The notes beneath the pieces were generated by a model. It saw only the letters and a list, made by a program, of their open reading frames with translations, was not told where the DNA came from and ran no database searches. Position numbers and translations under genes: made by a program. Positions 25,025-35,539 of a DNA stretch of 57,035 nucleotides are shown piece by piece; the first letter of the stretch is position 1; every line of letters begins with the position of its first letter. Where the stretch lies: the NCBI GenBank assembly GCA_017543335.1, contig JAFYGE010000064.1:1-57035 (forward strand), in the 5' to 3' direction. The stretch comes from Ruminococcus sp. (GTDB lineage: Bacteria > Bacillota > Clostridia > Oscillospirales > Ruminococcaceae).

Positions 25025-25031
25025 ACACATC

Positions 25032-25442
25032 TCACTTGAAATGCTTTTGTGATACTTTAAGGCGATTCATAGCACGGTTCAGGGCAGCCTGAGTCTGATA
25101 ATACTCTTTGATGCTCTGTTTTTGTCTGAGCTTTTCTTCAGCTCTTTCTCTTGCCTCTTCAGCACGCTTTATATCTATTTCCTCCGGAAGTTCGCAGGAA
25201 TCCGCAAGGATGACCGACTTATCAGGCATTACCTGTATAAATCCGTCTGATATAGCGGCATATCGCCATTTTCCGTCCACCATGTATTTCAGCTCTCCGG
25301 CAGGAAGGGCAGTTACGAGCGGTTCATGACCGGCAAGTATTCCCAGAAGTCCGTCTATAGCAGTTATAACAAGGTGTTCACAGTCGCCCTTATAGAATAT
25401 ACGGTCAGTAGTGACTATCTCAAGGTGAAAGGTCTTAGCCAT
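25032..25442 (-). CDS. atpC: F1Fo ATP synthase epsilon subunit
   Basis: 136 residues: N-terminal beta-sandwich (FHLEIVTTDRIFYKGDCEHLV, GLLGILAGHEPLVTAL) and a C-terminal helical hairpin from about 88 (ELPEEIDIKRAEEARERAEEKL in part). It couples the gamma stalk to the c-ring and can inhibit ATP hydrolysis. It starts 12 nt after atpD with GGAGG in the gap. The last gene of the operon. Confidence 0.95.
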   Translation of the reverse strand: MAKTFHLEIVTTDRIFYKGDCEHLVITAIDGLLGILAGHEPLVTALPAGELKYMVDGKWRYAAISDGFIQVMPDKSVILADSCELPEEIDIKRAEEARERAEEKLRQKQSIKEYYQTQAALNRAMNRLKVSQKHFK

Positions 25443-25454
25443 AATGCTCCTCCC

Positions 25455-26861
<1,407 letters not shown>

Positions 26862-26892
26862 TCATACCCCTTTCATAAAGAGTATCTGCTTA

Positions 26893-27810
26893 TCATTCAT
26901 TATTTTCATCAAGGCTTGCTGCACCGCCGCAGACCTCTGTGATCTCCTGAGTGATAGCTGCCTGTCTTGCACGGTTATAGAGAAGTGACAGGTCTTTTAT
27001 CATATCTTTTGCACTTGTAGTAGCAGCGTCCATAGCGGTCATTCTTGACTGCTGTTCACAGCAGAAAGCCTCGACCATAGCACCGTAGATTATACCCTTG
27101 GCATAATTTGGTATCAGATGCGACATAACTTCCTCCGGTGAAGGCAGGAATGAAGCTTTAGGCAGCTTTCTCATAGTACCGTCCGGAGATTTTCCGAAAT
27201 GTCTGCGTTCAAAAGGCAGAAGCTGGACAGTTCTTGTCTCCTGAAGATTAGAGTTAACCATATCCGTATACAATACATATACTTCATCGAGCTCGCCGTT
27301 CTCGAACTTATCAAGAATGAGCTGAGCTATCTCCATAGCCCTGTACAGGGTAGGGTTCTGGGTAGTATACAGGAATTCGCCGTCTACCGAAGCTTTCGAG
27401 CTGTTCCTGTTGCGGTTCGTGAAATACTGTCTTCCCACCTGACCTATTACGAAAAGGTAGCAGTTGCTTATATCCGCAGACTTTGCAAGCTCCTGTTCGG
27501 TATATTTCAGGATATTATGGTTATAGCTTCCGCACAGACCCTTATCGGCAGTAACGACGATATATCCTTTTTTACGCTTTTCCGGCGGAATATCGCTTCT
27601 GCGGTCGAAATACATCTGGCGGGTATGGGGAGTATGTTCAAGAACGCTCTCGATAGTCTCCTGAAGCTTATAGAAATACGGCTCTGTAGCTTCCAGCGAC
27701 TTCCTTGCCTTTTTTAATTTAGATGAGGACATAAGGTACATGGCGTTAGTGATCTTCAATATCTGCTGGATACTGGCGATACGCTCTCTGATCTCTCTCA
27801 TGTTAGCCAT
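26893..27810 (-). CDS. atpG: F1Fo ATP synthase gamma subunit
   Basis: 305 residues: N-terminal helix (MREIRERIASIQQILKIT, then NAMYLMSSSKLKKA) and C-terminal helix (ESRMTAMDAATTSAKDMI, LYNRARQAAITQEITE) that form the rotating coiled coil, with the central Rossmann-like part (VVTADKGLCGSYN). It is slightly longer than the usual 285-290 residues because of a central insertion. A GAGGTGAC site precedes the ATG. It lies 11 nt after the delta-alpha gene. Confidence 0.95.
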   Translation of the reverse strand: MANMREIRERIASIQQILKITNAMYLMSSSKLKKARKSLEATEPYFYKLQETIESVLEHTPHTRQMYFDRRSDIPPEKRKKGYIVVTADKGLCGSYNHNILKYTEQELAKSADISNCYLFVIGQVGRQYFTNRNRNSSKASVDGEFLYTTQNPTLYRAMEIAQLILDKFENGELDEVYVLYTDMVNSNLQETRTVQLLPFERRHFGKSPDGTMRKLPKASFLPSPEEVMSHLIPNYAKGIIYGAMVEAFCCEQQSRMTAMDAATTSAKDMIKDLSLLYNRARQAAITQEITEVCGGAASLDENNE

Positions 27811-27821
27811 AATGTCACCTC

Positions 27822-29858
27822 TTATTCTTCAAAAGCAGTAACTATACGCTCGATACGCTCCATGAGGTCATCTGTAAGGACTTTATTTTCCTCGATCTCA
27901 TTGATTATATCCTGACCATAGGTATTGATATAGCTCATAAGGTCGCTGCAGTATTCTTTGAGTTCCTTTATAGGGATACCTTTGAAAAGATCATGCTGAG
28001 CCGCATAGAGAAGTATTACCTGTTCATAGTGCGGATGAGGATTATAGAGCGGCTGTTTCAGCAGCTCTGTAAGCATATGACCGTGATCCAGAAGGTCGGT
28101 TGTAGCCTGATCCAGTTCTGACGAGAACTGTGTGAATATTTCCATTTCCTTGAACTGAGCAAGGTCGATACGAAGATTTCCGGCAGCTTTTTTCATAGCC
28201 TTTGTCTGAGCAGCACCGCCTACACGGGATACAGAAAGTCCGTAGTTTACAGCCGGTCGCAGACCAGAGTTGAAAAGTTCGCTTTCAAGGAATATCTGTC
28301 CGTCAGTGATAGAGATAACGTTTGTAGGGATATAAGCTGAAATATCACCTGCAAGAGTCTCTATTATCGGCAGAGCTGTAAGTGAACCGCCGCCGTGTTC
28401 GTCATCCAGACGGCTTGAACGCTCAAGGAGTCTTGAATGGAGGTAGAATACGTCACCGGGGTAAGCTTCACGTCCCGGAGGTCTGTGGAGCAGAAGTGAC
28501 ATAGCTCTGTATGCAACGGCATGTTTTGAAAGATCATCATATACTATAAGTACATCCTTGCCCTTTGACATGAAGTATTCAGCGATAGCAGTACCTGAAT
28601 AAGGCGAGATATACTGGAATGGTGCAGGGTCGCTGGCAGATGCACAAACAACTACAGAGTAGTCCATAGCACCGTATTTTTTAAGTGTGCTTACGACCTG
28701 TGCAACAGTAGAGGATTTCTGTCCTATAGCAACATAAACGCAGATAACGTCCTGACCCTTCTGATTTATGATAGTATCGATAGCGATAGAGGTCTTACCG
28801 GTCTGTCTGTCGCCGATAATAAGTTCACGCTGACCTCTTCCTATAGGGAACATGGAGTCGATAGCGAGTATACCGGTCTGGAGCGGTACATTTACAGGCT
28901 TACGCTCGATAACTCCCGGAGCTTCACGCTCGATAGGGAAGTAGTCCTCAGCATTTATAGCTCCGAGTCCGTCTATAGGTGAACCGAGAGCATCCACAAC
29001 TCTGCCGAGAAGAGCATCACTTACACCGATACCGGCTCTTTTGCCTGTTCTTATAACAGATGAGCCCTCAGTAAGTCCGTGATCGTCACCGAGCAAAACT
29101 ACGCCGACGGTCTTTTCTTCAAGGTTCTGAACTATACCACGGATACCGGTCTCAAATTCAACAAGCTCGCCGTACATTACAGAATTCATTCCACGCACTC
29201 TTGCAATACCGTCACCAAGACGTGTAATGAAGCCTGTCTCAGTAGCACCGGCTTTTACATCGAAGTCCTTGACTTCGGTTTTAAGTATGGAGATTATGTC
29301 TCCGGTTTTACCGGAAGAGATCTTTTTACCGTCTGCCTGATCCACAAACTCAGCAGCCTTATTATGAAGGCTTTCCTTCATAAGGCGGAGACTTGTACGA
29401 TAGCTCTTATCGTACTCAACATCGCCTGCATTGAGGATGAAACCGCCTATAATATCCGGATCGTGGCGATATTCGATGATAACATCGTTCTTGACAAATT
29501 TCTCCATGATATATTTGCGGAGATCAGCCTGCTGTGACTCTGTTAAAGGAGTAACATAGCGGACTACAGCACGGATGCTTCCGTCCTTTTCGATGAGATA
29601 GTCCATATACTCATCGAGTATAGCAGTTATCCTGTCAGCAGAACCGCCTTTTACGGCATTGAAAACGAATTTATGTACACTTTCCGGAAAGAGCTTTTTA
29701 ATGATATTCTTCTTCTCATCCTGTGTTACCAGAGGATTTCCGAGAGTATCGACTGCATCAGGGCATGAAGAGAGTATATTTTTTGTTTCCTCAGCATCTT
29801 CCTGAGGCACTTCTAAGCGGATAAGTTCATTCAGAAGGTCTTTTTCAAAATCGTTCAT
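27822..29858 (-). CDS. atpHA: Fused ATP synthase delta-alpha protein
   Basis: One reading frame of 678 residues with two subunits. Residues 1-171 are the delta (OSCP) subunit: helical bundle with [17 protein letters not shown] at 41-57, then the C-terminal part [16 protein letters not shown] and [19 protein letters not shown] short linker (about 172-184, polar, with KKISSGK) joins it to a complete alpha subunit: [11 protein letters not shown] near 186, [10 protein letters not shown] at 214-223, P-loop GDRQTGKTS near 345-352, and the [15 protein letters not shown] segment. In most bacteria atpH and atpA are separate. No ATG with a ribosome binding site is visible at the junction; the only inner candidates are Met160 and a GTG at 172. 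Its start overlaps the atpF stop by 1 nt (TAATG). Three alpha copies per F1 would bring three delta domains, whereas one is normal. Confidence 0.95.
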   Translation of the reverse strand: MNDFEKDLLNELIRLEVPQEDAEETKNILSSCPDAVDTLGNPLVTQDEKKNIIKKLFPESVHKFVFNAVKGGSADRITAILDEYMDYLIEKDGSIRAVVRYVTPLTESQQADLRKYIMEKFVKNDVIIEYRHDPDIIGGFILNAGDVEYDKSYRTSLRLMKESLHNKAAEFVDQADGKKISSGKTGDIISILKTEVKDFDVKAGATETGFITRLGDGIARVRGMNSVMYGELVEFETGIRGIVQNLEEKTVGVVLLGDDHGLTEGSSVIRTGKRAGIGVSDALLGRVVDALGSPIDGLGAINAEDYFPIEREAPGVIERKPVNVPLQTGILAIDSMFPIGRGQRELIIGDRQTGKTSIAIDTIINQKGQDVICVYVAIGQKSSTVAQVVSTLKKYGAMDYSVVVCASASDPAPFQYISPYSGTAIAEYFMSKGKDVLIVYDDLSKHAVAYRAMSLLLHRPPGREAYPGDVFYLHSRLLERSSRLDDEHGGGSLTALPIIETLAGDISAYIPTNVISITDGQIFLESELFNSGLRPAVNYGLSVSRVGGAAQTKAMKKAAGNLRIDLAQFKEMEIFTQFSSELDQATTDLLDHGHMLTELLKQPLYNPHPHYEQVILLYAAQHDLFKGIPIKELKEYCSDLMSYINTYGQDIINEIEENKVLTDDLMERIERIVTAFEE

Positions 29859-30346
29859 TACTTTCCGCCCTCCTCTTCAGAGAGGAATTTATCTACGAGA
29901 CGGCGGTTCTTCTCGTCATCGACATTTTCACCGATGATCTTTGAAGCGGCTTCTATAGCGAGATCTGCGATCTCTGTCTGAGCCTGAGCGAGAACTCTCT
30001 TACGCTCTGTCTCTATAGCCTTATTAGCGTCAGCAACGATCTGATCTGCTTCCTCCTGAGATCTGCGGATCATAGCAGCCTTTTCTGATTCAGCTTCCTC
30101 ATGAGCCTTCATGAGTATCTTCTGAGCCTCTGCCTTAGCGTCGCCTATATCGTCGGCATACTGCTGTTTGAGAGCCTCTGCCTCCTCACGGGACTTCTTT
30201 GCGTTATCAATATCATCCTGAATAGAGCGTGTACGCTCATCCATCATTTTTCTGATAGGTTTGAAAAGGAATATTTTCATAAGTATAAACAGCAATACAA
30301 GGTTTATCGCTGCCCATATAAAGTTCCAGATGTCTATATCCAGCAT
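29858..30346 (-). CDS. atpF: F1Fo ATP synthase b subunit
   Basis: 162 residues: one N-terminal membrane helix (about 6-26, [18 protein letters not shown]) and a long charged coiled coil (about 35-140) that forms the peripheral stalk with delta, ending in [19 protein letters not shown]. The ATG follows AAAGGAGGGAAGG. It binds the delta part of the fused protein encoded next, with a 1-nt overlap. Confidence 0.95.
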   Translation of the reverse strand: MLDIDIWNFIWAAINLVLLFILMKIFLFKPIRKMMDERTRSIQDDIDNAKKSREEAEALKQQYADDIGDAKAEAQKILMKAHEEAESEKAAMIRRSQEEADQIVADANKAIETERKRVLAQAQTEIADLAIEAASKIIGENVDDEKNRRLVDKFLSEEEGGK

Positions 30347-30385
30347 AATATCCTTCCCTCCTTTATATATTTAAGTAATAGTACA

Positions 30386-30607
30386 TCATTTAAGGAAAAG
30401 TATGATGAGCAGAGCGATTACGAAACCGTAAATAGCTGTAGCCTCTGCGAGAGCACATCCGAGAAGGAGTGCTTTATTTATATCGCCCTTTGCTTCCGGC
30501 TGACGTGCGATAGCGTCAGCAGCCTTTGATGTTGCGATACCGATACCGATACCTGCTCCTGCACCTGTAAGTACAGCAAGACCTGCACCTATTGCGATCA
30601 TTCCCAT
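30386..30607 (-). CDS. atpE: ATP synthase c subunit, second tandem copy
   Basis: 73 residues, two membrane helices around the polar loop ARQPEAKGD. The ion-carrying Glu is in CALAEATAIYGF. By comparison with Na+-type c subunits the Gln on helix 1 is Ile (GAGIGIGIA) and the Ser after the Glu is Ala, so protons are the likely coupling ion. It differs from the first copy only at residue 35: Arg here, the usual residue of the loop that contacts the stalk, versus Lys there. Transcribed second, 22 bp after the first copy. Confidence 0.95.
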   Translation of the reverse strand: MGMIAIGAGLAVLTGAGAGIGIGIATSKAADAIARQPEAKGDINKALLLGCALAEATAIYGFVIALLIILFLK

Positions 30608-30629
30608 ATCTTTTTACCTCCGTTAGCGA

Positions 30630-30851
30630 TCATTTAAGGAAAAGTATGATGAGCAGAGCGATTACGAAGCCGTAAATAGCAGTAGCTTCTGCAAGAGCAC
30701 ATCCGAGAAGGAGTGCCTTGTTTATATCACCTTTTGCCTCCGGCTGCTTTGCGATAGCATCAGCAGCTTTAGAAGTAGCGATACCGATACCGATACCTGC
30801 TCCTGCACCTGTAAGTACAGCAAGACCTGCACCTATTGCGATCATTCCCAT
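30630..30851 (-). CDS. atpE: ATP synthase c subunit, first tandem copy
   Basis: 73 residues, 72 identical to the next gene. Loop ALOOP position 35 is Lys (AKQPEAKGD). At the DNA level the first 70 bp and the last 40 bp or so of the two genes are identical while the middle carries about 20 silent differences, which looks like gene conversion at both ends. Both copies have good ribosome binding sites (GGAGG). Two copies would raise c supply for the ring or allow rings of mixed composition. Confidence 0.95.
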   Translation of the reverse strand: MGMIAIGAGLAVLTGAGAGIGIGIATSKAADAIAKQPEAKGDINKALLLGCALAEATAIYGFVIALLIILFLK

Positions 30852-30886
30852 AAAAGTTTACCTCCAGTTGAACGATTGATTATAGA

Positions 30887-31576
30887 TTATTCTTCTTCCA
30901 TTGCCTCTGACATGAACAAAGATGTCAGGAATACAAATACATATGCCTGTATGCAGCCGTCGAAAACGTCGAAATAGAAGCTGAAGACCAGCGGCAGACC
31001 TACAGGGATGATGAGCTTGATAAGCTCCATGATAACGAAAGCACCAAGAACGTTACCGAAAAGTCGCATACAAAGTGAAAGCGGCTTTATGACAAGTTCG
31101 AGGATATTCAGCGGAAGCATGAATGCCATAGGCTCTTTAAAGCCTTTCATCCAGCCTTTTATACCTTTTTCACGTATACCGCTGAACTGTATGAGCAGTA
31201 TAGCGAATATCGCAAGTGTAGCTGTAACACCGAGGTCTTTCGTAGGCGGACGTAGTCCGACAAGTCCTATCACATTGGATATACCTATGTAAAGCAGCAG
31301 GGTCTCAAGTACAGGAAGGTACTTTTTTCCCTTCGGACCAAGTATTTCAAGGAAGAAATTGTCCATCCAGCATATAAAGCCTTCAACAAGGCACTGGAAG
31401 CCCTTTGGCACCACCTTCATTGTTCTTGTGAATATAATAGAACCTATTACCAGAACAGCCATGATGATCCATGTCATAACACAGGATTCCGGCACAGGTA
31501 TACCTCCGAATATAGGGATCGTAAAAGAAGTACGGCATTCAAGCTCTTCCATAAGCTTATCTGCAAGATCGCCCAT
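30887..31576 (-). CDS. atpB: F1Fo ATP synthase a subunit
   Basis: 229 residues, about five or six membrane helices. The essential Arg is in LSLCMRLFGNVLGAFVIM near residue 170. It forms the proton half-channels next to the c-ring. An in-frame ATG 24 codons upstream (31648) has no ribosome binding site and would run through a terminator hairpin; the ATG at 31576 follows AGAAGG and is chosen. First structural gene of the operon; no atpI is seen upstream. Confidence 0.95.
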   Translation of the reverse strand: MGDLADKLMEELECRTSFTIPIFGGIPVPESCVMTWIIMAVLVIGSIIFTRTMKVVPKGFQCLVEGFICWMDNFFLEILGPKGKKYLPVLETLLLYIGISNVIGLVGLRPPTKDLGVTATLAIFAILLIQFSGIREKGIKGWMKGFKEPMAFMLPLNILELVIKPLSLCMRLFGNVLGAFVIMELIKLIIPVGLPLVFSFYFDVFDGCIQAYVFVFLTSLFMSEAMEEE

Positions 31577-31604
31577 AATAACACCTTCTTTCAAAATAGA
31601 ATAA

Positions 31605-31641
31605 GAAAAACGGAGATCGCCGTTAAGCAAACGTCTCCGTT
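31605..31641 (-). terminator. Intrinsic terminator in the leader of the ATP synthase operon
   Basis: Minus-strand stem AACGGAGA/TCTCCGTT (31634-31641, 31609-31616) with inner stem CGTT-TGCTT-AACG and a bulge, followed by TTTTTCTTATT. It lies between the promoter (31725-31753) and the atpB start, 30 nt before the ATG, so it can act only as an attenuator of this operon or as a block to read-through from upstream. Confidence 0.75.
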
Positions 31642-31724
31642 GATTCATCTTAGAACTGCGGAAAAATATCAGTCCGGAAGGACTTTATTTCAAGCTTGAG
31701 AACAGCTGTGCGTTCATATAACTA

Positions 31725-31753
31725 ATAATATAACAAAATTTACTTAAAGTCAA
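31725..31753 (-). promoter_or_regulatory. Promoter of the ATP synthase operon
   Basis: TTGACT (31748-31753), 17 nt, TATTAT (31725-31730) on the minus strand. Start near 31718 gives a leader of about 140 nt that also holds a small AGTCC/GGACT hairpin (about 31671-31684). Confidence 0.7.
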
Positions 31754-31794
31754 GAGTTTGCTGAAATTTTCACAATATAATTATGGATATATTC

Positions 31795-32139
31795 TCATGC
31801 ATTGTCAAGTCCGTCGCCCTCGGCAAGTCTTACTGCACGATCAAGCCTTTCTATAGCACCGGAATTGAGTTTTTCCGTTAGCCTTACTCTGTCGAGTTCT
31901 TTCTTGAAAGATGAAAGCTCGGCAGCTATACGGCTCATTATCTCTTTATTTTTTACTTCCTGATCTTCAAGAGCACAGACCCTTTTTATAAGATCATTGA
32001 CATTTGCCGCAAGTGCCTCATTTGCTTCATTTTGTCTCTCACCGAATTCAGTGAGCTTTGCCGGAGCTTTTAGTGCACTAAGCTTTTCATGTCCGTTGAA
32101 GGTCAGCATTTTTTCTTTTGTAAGCTTCATGTCTGACAT
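31795..32139 (-). CDS. Hypothetical coiled-coil protein
   Basis: 114 residues, soluble, highly charged. Residues 40-105 have heptad-like spacing of Leu/Ile (VNDLIKRVCALEDQ, LSSFKKELDRVRLTEKL) and should form a coiled coil. No family recognised. It sits alone between the rhamnose cluster and the ATP operon; AAGGA lies 10 nt before the ATG. No terminator is visible before the ATP operon promoter, so its transcript may run into the operon's leader terminator. Confidence 0.65.
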   Translation of the reverse strand: MSDMKLTKEKMLTFNGHEKLSALKAPAKLTEFGERQNEANEALAANVNDLIKRVCALEDQEVKNKEIMSRIAAELSSFKKELDRVRLTEKLNSGAIERLDRAVRLAEGDGLDNA

Positions 32140-32231
32140 TACTTTAAGTTCCTTTCATAATGTTATATCTATATTGCTTCCCCAATTAATGCCACCAGCA
32201 TAATGATATATACTTTTTCATAATATTTCTC

Positions 32232-33167
32232 TTACAAACTATTTCTCCAATAGTCCAGAGTATCCTTTATAGTCTGCTCCATAGAAATTTCAGCTTTCCA
32301 GCCGGTGTCTGCGAATATCTTCGACACATCCGGTTCGATTATCGGAATATCGGAAGCTCTCATTCTCGCAGGGTCCTGTTTTACCTCTATGGAGCTTTCA
32401 GAGAAGCTGAGGGCGGTATCGAGTATGAACTGTACCGGTACAGCCTTGCCTCTGCCGACATTATAAGTCTCGCCGCTTCTGCCGTTTTCAGCAAGCAGGC
32501 GGTAAGCTCTTACAACGTCCCTCACATCAGTAAAATCTCTCATGGCACTGAGATTTCCTACGGACATAACAGGTTCACGCTCACCTTTTTCTATCTCAGC
32601 TATCTGCTTGCAGAAGTCAGAGATGACGAACATCGGAGCCTGCTGAGGTCCGGAATGATTGAAAGCTCTTATCATGATAATGTCCATTTTGAAAGCTCTT
32701 GCGTAGATCTCGCCTATCATTCCCTGACAGGCTTTAGTTGCCGCATAAATATTTCCCGGACGAAGTATCTCCTCCTCATTTATCGGACAGGCTCCCTCAC
32801 GGATAAAACCGTATTCCTCACCAGAACCTATGAGAAGTATTCTTATATCCTTCTTTTCAGCATTTTTCAACGCTTCGAGGACATTTATGCTTCCTATAAC
32901 GTTTATATTTGCTGTGAGCTGCGGACGTTTCCATGATAACGCAACAGAGCTCTGTGCGGCAAGGTGGAAAATTACGTCCGGAGCTATCTCATTTATAATA
33001 TCCTCTACAGCTTTCTGGTCCAATATATCAAGCACATGGACAGAACAGCTCTGAGTTATAGTTTCGTTTTCAAGACAGGTAGCGTGTACCTCTGCACCTG
33101 CGGAAGACAGTTCGTTTATGAGATAGCCTCCCACAAAGCCTGCACCGCCAATTATAAGAGCCTTCAT
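32232..33167 (-). CDS. rmd: GDP-4-dehydro-6-deoxy-D-mannose reductase
   Basis: 311 residues, extended short-chain dehydrogenase: GGAGFVGGYL nucleotide-binding motif at 8-17, DVIFHLAAQSSV, catalytic YAATKA near 140 and RAFNHSGPQQ near 167, a hallmark of RMD enzymes. It reduces the product of Gmd to GDP-D-rhamnose. GDP-L-fucose synthase is less likely because that family differs in this region. It is the last gene of the cluster with manC and gmd and overlaps the preceding GT4 gene by 4 bp. The product probably feeds the two glycosyltransferases of the operon. Confidence 0.85.
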   Translation of the reverse strand: MKALIIGGAGFVGGYLINELSSAGAEVHATCLENETITQSCSVHVLDILDQKAVEDIINEIAPDVIFHLAAQSSVALSWKRPQLTANINVIGSINVLEALKNAEKKDIRILLIGSGEEYGFIREGACPINEEEILRPGNIYAATKACQGMIGEIYARAFKMDIIMIRAFNHSGPQQAPMFVISDFCKQIAEIEKGEREPVMSVGNLSAMRDFTDVRDVVRAYRLLAENGRSGETYNVGRGKAVPVQFILDTALSFSESSIEVKQDPARMRASDIPIIEPDVSKIFADTGWKAEISMEQTIKDTLDYWRNSL

Positions 33168-34303
33168 TTATCAGCTCTCCTTTCAGATAATACCTTATAA
33201 AGTTTATTGATGACATTTTTTTCACTGAACCCGCTGTTTACACGTTCAGCGGCAGCTTTTCCGAATCTTTCACGGAGCTCACTGTCGGCTGCAAGCCTTT
33301 CTATAGCCTTTGCCAGTGCATCGGCATCCGACGGCAGAACGGTTATACCGGTCTTTTCGTCAAGGCTTACATAGGGGACTCCGGAAGGAAGGTCGGTATT
33401 TATGACAGGCTTCCCATAGACCATTGCTTCAAGCTGTACTATTCCGAATGCCTCGCTTCTTGCAACTGAGGGGAGCACGAATATATCGCAGTCCGCATAA
33501 GCCTGACGCAGCTCCTTTTCCGGAAGAAATCCGAGAAAATGCACCTTATCTGCAATACCCATATCCTGTGCAGTCTCTTTCAGCTGAGCATCGAGGTCAC
33601 CCTCGCCGGCAATAAACAGCTCGCAGTCGCTGACCTTGCTGAAAGCTTCAAGGAGCACATCAACGCCCTTATAGTAGACAAGCCTGCCTGTGAAAAATAT
33701 CTTAACGCTGTTCTTATCGATACATTTTTCTGTGAGAAGCGGTCTGCGTTCAACAGAGAGATACTCCTCCGGAGAGATACCATACGGCACTACAACGCAT
33801 TTTTCCCTGAATTCCGGCAGATACTCTGAACCGTTGATATGTCCCTCTGTAGCTACGATTATCGCATCCGCTCTTTTCAGCAGCCACCTCATGAAAGGTT
33901 TGTATACCAGCATCAGCTTCTTCTGCTTTACTACGTCACTGTGCCAGCTTATGATTATTCGTCCCTTATAGCCCGAAAGAAGTGCCGCCGCATCAGACAG
34001 CGGAAACGGCAGATGCATATGGACTACATCAGCTTTCTTCGACATTTTTCTGAAAAAACGTATGAATGAAAGTGATATAGGACATTTGAAATATGTTCCG
34101 AAGCTTCCGGCTTTTGTGACCTTAACTCCGTTTATCTTCTGACGGACAGTCTTCCCTCTGTCATCACGGCACACAAGAGTTCTTACTTCAGCTCCGCAGA
34201 CAGACTGGAGCTCCTCGGAGTACTGCTTGACGAGAGTTTCAATACCGCCGATATGCGGATAATAAGCCTTGTTCACCTCTAAAACTCTGAGCGGACGGCT
34301 CAT
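33164..34303 (-). CDS. Family 4 glycosyltransferase
   Basis: 379 residues, GT-B fold: LEVNKAYYPHIGGIETLVKQ at the N-terminus (acceptor side), FTGRLVYYKGVDVLLEAF at about 209, LPSVARSEAFGIVQLEAMVYGKPV near 285 with the E-x7-E motif. Such enzymes add mannose, glucose or rhamnose to a lipid-linked glycan on the cytoplasmic face. An upstream GTG (34306) is only 5 nt from AAGGAG; the ATG at 34303 has 8-nt spacing and shares one base with the preceding stop. Donor not determinable; GDP-D-rhamnose or GDP-mannose fits the neighbours. Confidence 0.88.
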   Translation of the reverse strand: MSRPLRVLEVNKAYYPHIGGIETLVKQYSEELQSVCGAEVRTLVCRDDRGKTVRQKINGVKVTKAGSFGTYFKCPISLSFIRFFRKMSKKADVVHMHLPFPLSDAAALLSGYKGRIIISWHSDVVKQKKLMLVYKPFMRWLLKRADAIIVATEGHINGSEYLPEFREKCVVVPYGISPEEYLSVERRPLLTEKCIDKNSVKIFFTGRLVYYKGVDVLLEAFSKVSDCELFIAGEGDLDAQLKETAQDMGIADKVHFLGFLPEKELRQAYADCDIFVLPSVARSEAFGIVQLEAMVYGKPVINTDLPSGVPYVSLDEKTGITVLPSDADALAKAIERLAADSELRERFGKAAAERVNSGFSEKNVINKLYKVLSERRADK

Positions 34304-35448
34304 CACATCAGCTCCTTATAAACATCGTAAAGTTTTTCAGCTGACTTCTCCCACGAAAAGAGCTTAGCTCTTTCAATGCCCTTTGCACTCAGCTCGGCAC
34401 GCAGTCCGGCATCTGAATAAAGTCTTCTAAGTCCGCTTGTAATGCTGTTTATTGAATACGCATCGCAAATCACAGCACAATCGCCTGTGACCTCCGGCAG
34501 AGAAGCTTCTCCGGAGCAAAGCACGGGCACTCCGCAAGCCATAGCCTCAAGCGGCGGCATACCGAATCCCTCGTATATAGAGGGGAACACGAATGCCAGT
34601 GCTCCGCACATAAGGGGAGTCATATCCTCTGAGGGGACGTATTTTGTGAAGAGCACCTTGTCTTCAAGTCCCATTGACTGCACTCTGCTGAAAATGCCGT
34701 CATAGAGCCAGCCTTTGCCTCCGGCAAGCACGAGCTTCGGAGCGTTCTCCCCGACCTCATCGGAAAAATGTCCGTAAGCCTTTATAAGTCTTTCAAGATT
34801 TTTTCTTGGTTCAATAGTTCCGAGGTAAAGGAAATACTCACCGTCTATATCCAGCGACTTCTTGACCTGCTCTATACGCTCTTTGTCCGTACACGGAGCA
34901 AATCTCTCCATATCCACGCCGCACGGAACAACTCTTAATTTTTCCTCATGCTCAGGAAAATACTTGATTATCTCGTTCTTTGAAAACTCTGAATCAGTAA
35001 CAACAAGGTCAGCTCTCTGCATCGAGCTTTTAAGCCCCATATTGAGCATAAGTTTAGTTCTTCCACGAACAGTCTCAGGAAAAGCCTTGTAGACCATATC
35101 GTGTACGGTAACTACAGTTTTCCCCTTTACTCCGGGCGGAACAATGTAATTAAAGAAATGGGTTATATCAGAGCGGCTGCCGAAAAACTGCGAGTACGGA
35201 ACAGGCAGCATCGCTGACATACCACGATATATTTTTTTCGGGAAGCGTGAAGCATTAACGCCTATACCGCCAACGGTAAATTGCTTTATCCGCTCCTTTG
35301 CCGCACCGGATGCGTCTGTAAAGAAGCTGTACTCATAATCATTCTCCGGATGCAGCTTTACGAGGGCAGTAGTTTGTCCAGCCTCGCACCAGCCTATGCC
35401 GGTCATTTTGTCCGCAACGAGCGGTATGGCATCAAATGTTATCTTCAA
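34303..35448 (-). CDS. Family 4 glycosyltransferase
   Basis: 381 residues, GT-B fold with [18 protein letters not shown] near 215 and [22 protein letters not shown] near 297 (E-x7-E). The N-terminal [15 protein letters not shown] resembles mannosyl/rhamnosyltransferases of the WbaZ-like type. Translation starts at TTG (35448) with AAGGA about 9 nt upstream. It precedes the second GT4 gene with a shared base, so the pair is coupled. It likely adds an early sugar after the phosphosugar transferase has begun the chain. Confidence 0.87.
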   Translation of the reverse strand: MKITFDAIPLVADKMTGIGWCEAGQTTALVKLHPENDYEYSFFTDASGAAKERIKQFTVGGIGVNASRFPKKIYRGMSAMLPVPYSQFFGSRSDITHFFNYIVPPGVKGKTVVTVHDMVYKAFPETVRGRTKLMLNMGLKSSMQRADLVVTDSEFSKNEIIKYFPEHEEKLRVVPCGVDMERFAPCTDKERIEQVKKSLDIDGEYFLYLGTIEPRKNLERLIKAYGHFSDEVGENAPKLVLAGGKGWLYDGIFSRVQSMGLEDKVLFTKYVPSEDMTPLMCGALAFVFPSIYEGFGMPPLEAMACGVPVLCSGEASLPEVTGDCAVICDAYSINSITSGLRRLYSDAGLRAELSAKGIERAKLFSWEKSAEKLYDVYKELM

Positions 35449-35495
35449 TCTTCATCGTCCTTCCGTTCACGGATAATACCGCTATAAACCGCAAT

Positions 35496-35517
35496 AGGCG
35501 GATATGAAAGTCCGCCT
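35496..35517. terminator. Hairpin inside the polysaccharide operon
   Basis: Stem AGGCGGA/TCCGCCT (35496-35502, 35511-35517). The T run (TTTTG) is on the plus strand; on the minus strand only ATTGCGGTTT follows. It could lower expression of the three downstream genes or be a processing site. A second stem TCAGGAAT/ATTCCTGA overlaps the stop of the gene at 35540. Confidence 0.4.
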
Positions 35518-35539
35518 TTTGCCTGATCTTTCAGGAATA

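Noticed and set aside
32172-32190. Possible lone end of the fold-back element (TATTGCTTCCCCAATTAAT)
   Set aside because: Resembles the terminal repeat at 4208 but has an inserted base and no partner arm; too weak to call.
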